From: Lachnospiraceae bacterium
Lineage (GTDB): Bacteria > Bacillota > Clostridia > Lachnospirales > Lachnospiraceae
Reading direction: 5' to 3'
Assembly: GCA_017523785.1 (NCBI GenBank)
Contig: JAFWVX010000040.1
Location: 1 to 37,343, forward strand
Length of the DNA stretch: 37,343 nucleotides
Under the pieces are notes generated by a model, which worked only from the letters and a program-made list of their open reading frames with translations, was not told where the DNA came from and did not search any database. Positions 23,301 through 29,300 of this stretch are shown piece after piece. Each line of letters begins with the position of its first letter. Positions within the stretch are counted from its first letter, which is position 1. The translations under genes and the position numbers were made by a program.

Positions 23301-26300
23301 CACCTTTTCTATATATTCATTTACAAATACTGACTGAGTTGAAATTGTAGGCACATATGTAGTTTCATCATACATAAACTCTATATTGTAGAAGCAGGCT
23401 ATAACTATGCCACCTTTATATTTATTTATAGATAAGTTTTTGCCTTCATTTCTAAATGTATTAATTTTGAAATTATTATTATATCCTTCATAATCTTCTG
23501 CAGTCGATTCGTTCCAGTTTTTAATTATGTAACCGAATGCTCTATCACCTTCAAATCCAATACCATCTATTATAGAATCTTTTGAGAATTTAGTTCCTTC
23601 TTGTTGGACAAAGATTGGTGTATTAAAGTTTGTTGCCATACTCCATATCGCAAATACCGTCTGCTCAGGATTAATTATAGTTCCCTCCTCGTCCTCATAT
23701 ACATTGTTGTTATTTATAATTATAGGGTTGTTTCCTATTTTTATTGAAGATCTTTCCGACCTAAGAATTCCAGCAGCAATGTCAAATGACTCACCAACTG
23801 CTTCAACAATTTTATTATTTTGTATTCTTAATTTGCCAAATGCTTCAATTTTTCCAATCGAATTAATTACACCTTGATAATTATGTTTTCTTATACGGTT
23901 ATTTGATATTTCAAGTTCAGCATTTTCATTAATTACAAGTTTTGTATTTTCATTTATATATAATACATTTCCACTAGTTATCTTATTATTATTTATGAAC
24001 AATTCTCCATCAACAATATTTATATCTGAATCAAATGCTCCTAATATTCTATTATCTATGATTACATCGTTTCCAGTATTGTTTGTTATTATATTTGTGC
24101 CATAGAAATTAATAGTCGCACTTACACTATATATCAATTGAACTTTATAAGAAGTGTATCCCGAAATATTTACATTTTTAAAGCTTATTTTTGTGTTCTC
24201 CTTAGAGCCCTCAGATGCCATAAAATTAGTGTTTGTATATTGAGAATCTGTTACAGAAGTTGATTCTACATTCACATTATCAAATGTAATTTCTTTTCTA
24301 CCTTCCGCATTGCCAACATATATTGCATCGTAGTCATTTGCTGCTGTAGTCTTCTTCTTAACAAATGTCGCATTATAAATATACACCTGCTTTGAACTAG
24401 TTGTGTCAATATGTATATACCTTCCACCAACTATATTTATATTTTTCACACCGCTCTTATCTATACCATATATATCGAAGTTCACATTGTTGAACACTTC
24501 CATGTCGGTATTTCCTATCTTTGATACAGTGTCTTGGCAGTTGGTGATTAATACTTTGTGTTCACTCTCTTTGAAGCTACCAGTAATTGAGTAGCCATTT
24601 AGACAAATGTTTATATCTCTTGTAAGAGTGATTTGCTCAGAAGTAAGTGTAATGTTTTTCTGCAAACAAATATACTGACCCAAACCTCCCTTTGTGCCAT
24701 TTAGATAATCATTTATGTCTTCGTCTTTAACTTCTTTTAGTAGCGCCATCCAGTTGACAGAAGTTGTATGTGTATTTCCATCGTGAGTACAAGTACTAGC
24801 TGTAGAGATACCGCATAGTTTATGGACATGCGACCTAAATACTGCATAGAGTTTCTTATCTTCATTAATCAATAATGAATAAATATCGATTATACTATCT
24901 TCGCCGCCGTATTTGTCAAGTGACCAACCCATAAATAGTCGTCCAAGTCCTGTCACATCCGATGGTGTCGATGCTTTCTTGATATAATAATTTCTCAGCA
25001 CACTTTGAGTTGCAACTACAATTTCGCGGTCACCATCCATAACGACAAAGTCAACAGTGTTGAAAATATTTATTATCAAATCACCATCTTTAATAGCAGC
25101 AAGAAGCAATTCATTGTCATATCTATCTGCAAAAATATTATGTTTAAATGATTCAACATCTTCAGCCAGTGTATCCCAGTTTTTCAAAATATATCCAAAC
25201 CCATCTGCCTGGCTGAATGCTATTCCCTCTATATAAGTGTCTTTACTAAACTTACATCCTGGTTCCATTTCAAATAGTGCAGTTGAGTTGTCAGTTATAG
25301 TGCTGTATAGCGGGTAGACATGCTGTTCGGTATTTCTTACCGTTCCTTCCTCGTCAGTATACACATCATTATTCTTTATTACTATACTGCCAGTACCAAC
25401 TATCATAGAATTTGCAGCCGCTGTAAGTGCCATCATCTTATAAGTGCTTGTTCCACTGCTCTCGGTAAATTTATTATTCGTTATAGTCAAATCTCCAAGA
25501 ATTTTCGCACTACTGTTTAATAACAACATTCTTTGATCATAATTTGCTTGCTTTATCTTGTTATTATTGATTATAAGTTTTGCACCGGTATTTATATTAA
25601 GCGATGTTACTTCTAGAAAATTAATAGAATCACCCGTACCATTATTGTTTTCAAATGTTGCAGTTCCATTTTCTATGTTAAAATCACTATTTATATGAAA
25701 TAGGTTTCCATAACCTGTCTGTGTACAATTTTTGAATTCGTTATCTCCATAGAGTGTAAGACTTCCATATTCACCAATTGAAATGACCTCATAATCACAA
25801 GTTATATTTTGAATCTTAGTGTTCTTCATAGTCAATTTTATAGCACCTGATATAAGTCCACCTGAATTAAATCCACTAAATTCACAGTCTTCAATATTCA
25901 GTGTTGCCTGCACTGCTTCATCGTCATAATTAGAAATGTTCATTTTGTACACTACTGAAGTGTCATATGGCTCAAAGCTGGCATCGTAGAAGTTTAGAGT
26001 TTTTTGTGCATTAAAATCGTCATTTATAACAAATATGCCGTCTGCTTTCATAGTAATATTCTTATTGATTCCAAATATATTTGCATTGTTTTTATTAAAA
26101 AGATCAAAACGCATTTCACTCAAAGTCATAAATGAATTTGTGTTCTTACAGTTTGTTATATTTACCTTTTTAGTTGTATCATTTGGGTCAAAACGAATAT
26201 TGTGCATTGAGAAACCGTTCAAACAGATATAAATATCATCAGTTATAACTATTGCTTGGTGATTTCTTGAACCTTCTATGCCTATATTAGACAAAAGATA

Positions 26301-29300
26301 TAGGTACTTAATTCCAGGTGACTCAAGTAGAACTTTGAAGTCTTCAGGTGTCATATCTTTTTCAACTGGCACCCACTCTACAGAGTCATGAGTATCTGTA
26401 ACTAATGTATGAGTACATACTGAACCTGATGCCACACCGCAGATCTTGTGATAGTGGTTTTCAAATACAGCATATAATTCTGTGTCCTCAGTTATAATGT
26501 AGTTTTCTATATCAATGATATCATCAGGGTTTTCATCTGTATTAAGTGCCCATCCCAAAAATACTCTTTTAACTGGTGCTGGATCCTCTGGGTCATCTAT
26601 ATCTTCCTTAAGTAAATGATAATTCAAAAAGACAGACTCTGTTGCTACCTGCACCTTCTCTCCATTGTAATAAGTATAGAATTTTACCGTTTTAAATCTA
26701 TTTATAATTAAATCTTGATCTTTTATACCTATATCTACATTTGATATTCTCTTCTTATCTGCAATTATATTTTCTATGTATGATTTTTTATCTTCTGCAT
26801 TTGTTCTCCAGTCTTTCATCACTATACCGTATCCGTTTGTCTGTGAGAAACCAATGCTGCCTATTACTGAATTTTTGTTAAACTTAGTTCCATGCTGCTG
26901 AACAAAAAACGGTGTTGAATTATCAGTTGTAAGTGCATATGCTTGAATAATTGGCTGCTCAGTATTTTCTATTGTTCCATCATCATCTGAATATACTTTA
27001 TTATCTTTTATAGTTATAACACCACTTCCGACTGTGATACTCTTACCTGCTGATATGCTAAGTGCTGAAGGGATAACAGTAGGTGCTAATCTAGACTCAC
27101 TTACAAATTTATTATCACATATTTCTAAATCTCCAAGTATAGATGAGTTATTGTTATCAATAAATACTACTTTTTTAGAATAGTCTATTTTTTTCTGTTT
27201 GTTGTTCTTAAGTGATAATTTTGCTCCCGCAGCTATATTAAATGAAGATGTAAGTCTTAAAACACTTACATTGCTTTGGTTTGTAAGTGTGTTGTTAGAT
27301 ATTGTTGTTGTGCCATCTTCTACATTAAAATATGAGGTGCTAAGTAATAAACTGTTTGAGCCAGAGTTTGTATTATTGCTAATATTATTATTGCCCTTAA
27401 GTGTAACACCGCCATAGCTTGCAGCATTAATTAGATATTGAGTTGATGAAGTAGTTGATATAGTTGAGTCTTTTAATGTCACCTTCATTGCATTAGAAAT
27501 CACACCATAGGATTTAAATCCTGTAATGGTGGTATTTTCAAAATTTATAGTTGTCTGTTGACTTTGGTTATTAGTATTAGTATAAATATTATATCTTGAT
27601 ACCTGTGTGTCATTGTAAGGAGTTAAAGTGGTATCAAAGAAGTTTACAGTTTTATTTGCATTGGTATTATTTCCTACATAATATATTCCATGTGCTTTTA
27701 TTCTTATGTTATTATTTACTCCCAAGATGTTTGCATGATTTTTAGTAAATATATTGAGACTTGAATTGCTCTGTGTGATAGTAGACGTTTCGGTATAGCA
27801 GTTAGTAATAGTGAGTTTATAGTTTGTTGTATTCTCTGCAAATCGAACATTGTGAAGTGAATAACCATTTAGGCATAAGTTCACATTTCCTCTTATGGTT
27901 ATCGCTATATCATCTGATGAGCCTTCTGTTCCTATATCTGATAATAGGAATAAATGTTTGTCTCCAGCTGTCTCAAGTAATGTTTTAAAATCCTCTGCAC
28001 TTATACCATTTGTAACATAATCCCACTCTATATTTTCATGAATGTCTTGAAGCAGCTGATGTCTACAAGTATTATTATCTTCAAGTCCACAGTCTTTATG
28101 AACATGTCTTGTAAAATATCCTGGCGAACTTGATGTTGGTCCTTTGTCAACTCGGGCATATGTCGCATCTTCCACCCGTGCATCTGCATATGCTGTTCTT
28201 TTACCTCCGACTAATTTGTCGTCATCACTAAACATATACCAAGAGCTTGTTACAGCCGCAGTAGAAAAGTTTTCTCCGACAAGTATGGTCTCTAAATTAC
28301 TATTATATGATATCATTTGATCCATCCTTGTTACTTTTCTTGTGTCAAAATTTCTTAAATCCAATACCTTTACTTTATCAATTTGTTGAAACATGCCTGA
28401 CATGTCTGTTACATTGCTAGTGTCAAAGTTTGATACATCTAATTTTGGAACTTGAAAACATCCTGCAAACATACTTAGCATAGTAGTTACTTTTGATGTA
28501 TTTAAATTACTTACATCCAATTGCAACAAACTAGCACAATTATAAAACATAGATGTCATATCTGTTACATTGCGTGTGTCAATTAGATTAAGATAGAGGT
28601 TTTTAAGTGCATAGCAATTTGAAAACAACCTGTTCATTGTAGTGACCTTTGATGTATCAAAACCATTTAAATCTATTGATTTTAATTCTCTACAATTTAA
28701 AAACATAGCTGCCATATCTGTTACATTACTCGTTTGAAAGCTTGTCAAATCTATAGTTTCCAATTTAGAGCAATATGCAAACATAGAGTTAAATGTTGTC
28801 GCTTTAGATGTATCTAAATATCTTAAATTATGAATGGCAATTACGTTCTCAAAAGTCGAATACCCAGAAGTCCCTATTCGACTAAATAAACGGCTAGCAG
28901 TTGCTATGGTTTTAATCCTACTTCCTTCTCTATTTCTTATAATAACTTTTTTACCCACAAGGTAAAAATCATACCCACCTTCTTCCCAATAGTCATCATA
29001 AGTTGTTACAATATCATCGTTGCTATTTCTTAATTCTATATTAGTTATGTTTACTGGTCGATATCCATTTGGTCCTCGAGTTACTGGTGTTACTCCATCA
29101 CTTTCTACCCCCCACCAGGCAGGTCTAATTCCTTCTTCTATCCATTTTGCTGTCAATGTAAGGTTGCCTGTCATTGTTGTAGGTATTTTTCTATATACAT
29201 TTCCACTACTATCTTCCCATCCACCCAATGCACATCCTTCTGGTATATTTGTCATCTCTACTAATCTTGGAAGGTCCATTTCATATCCTGAACGATATTT

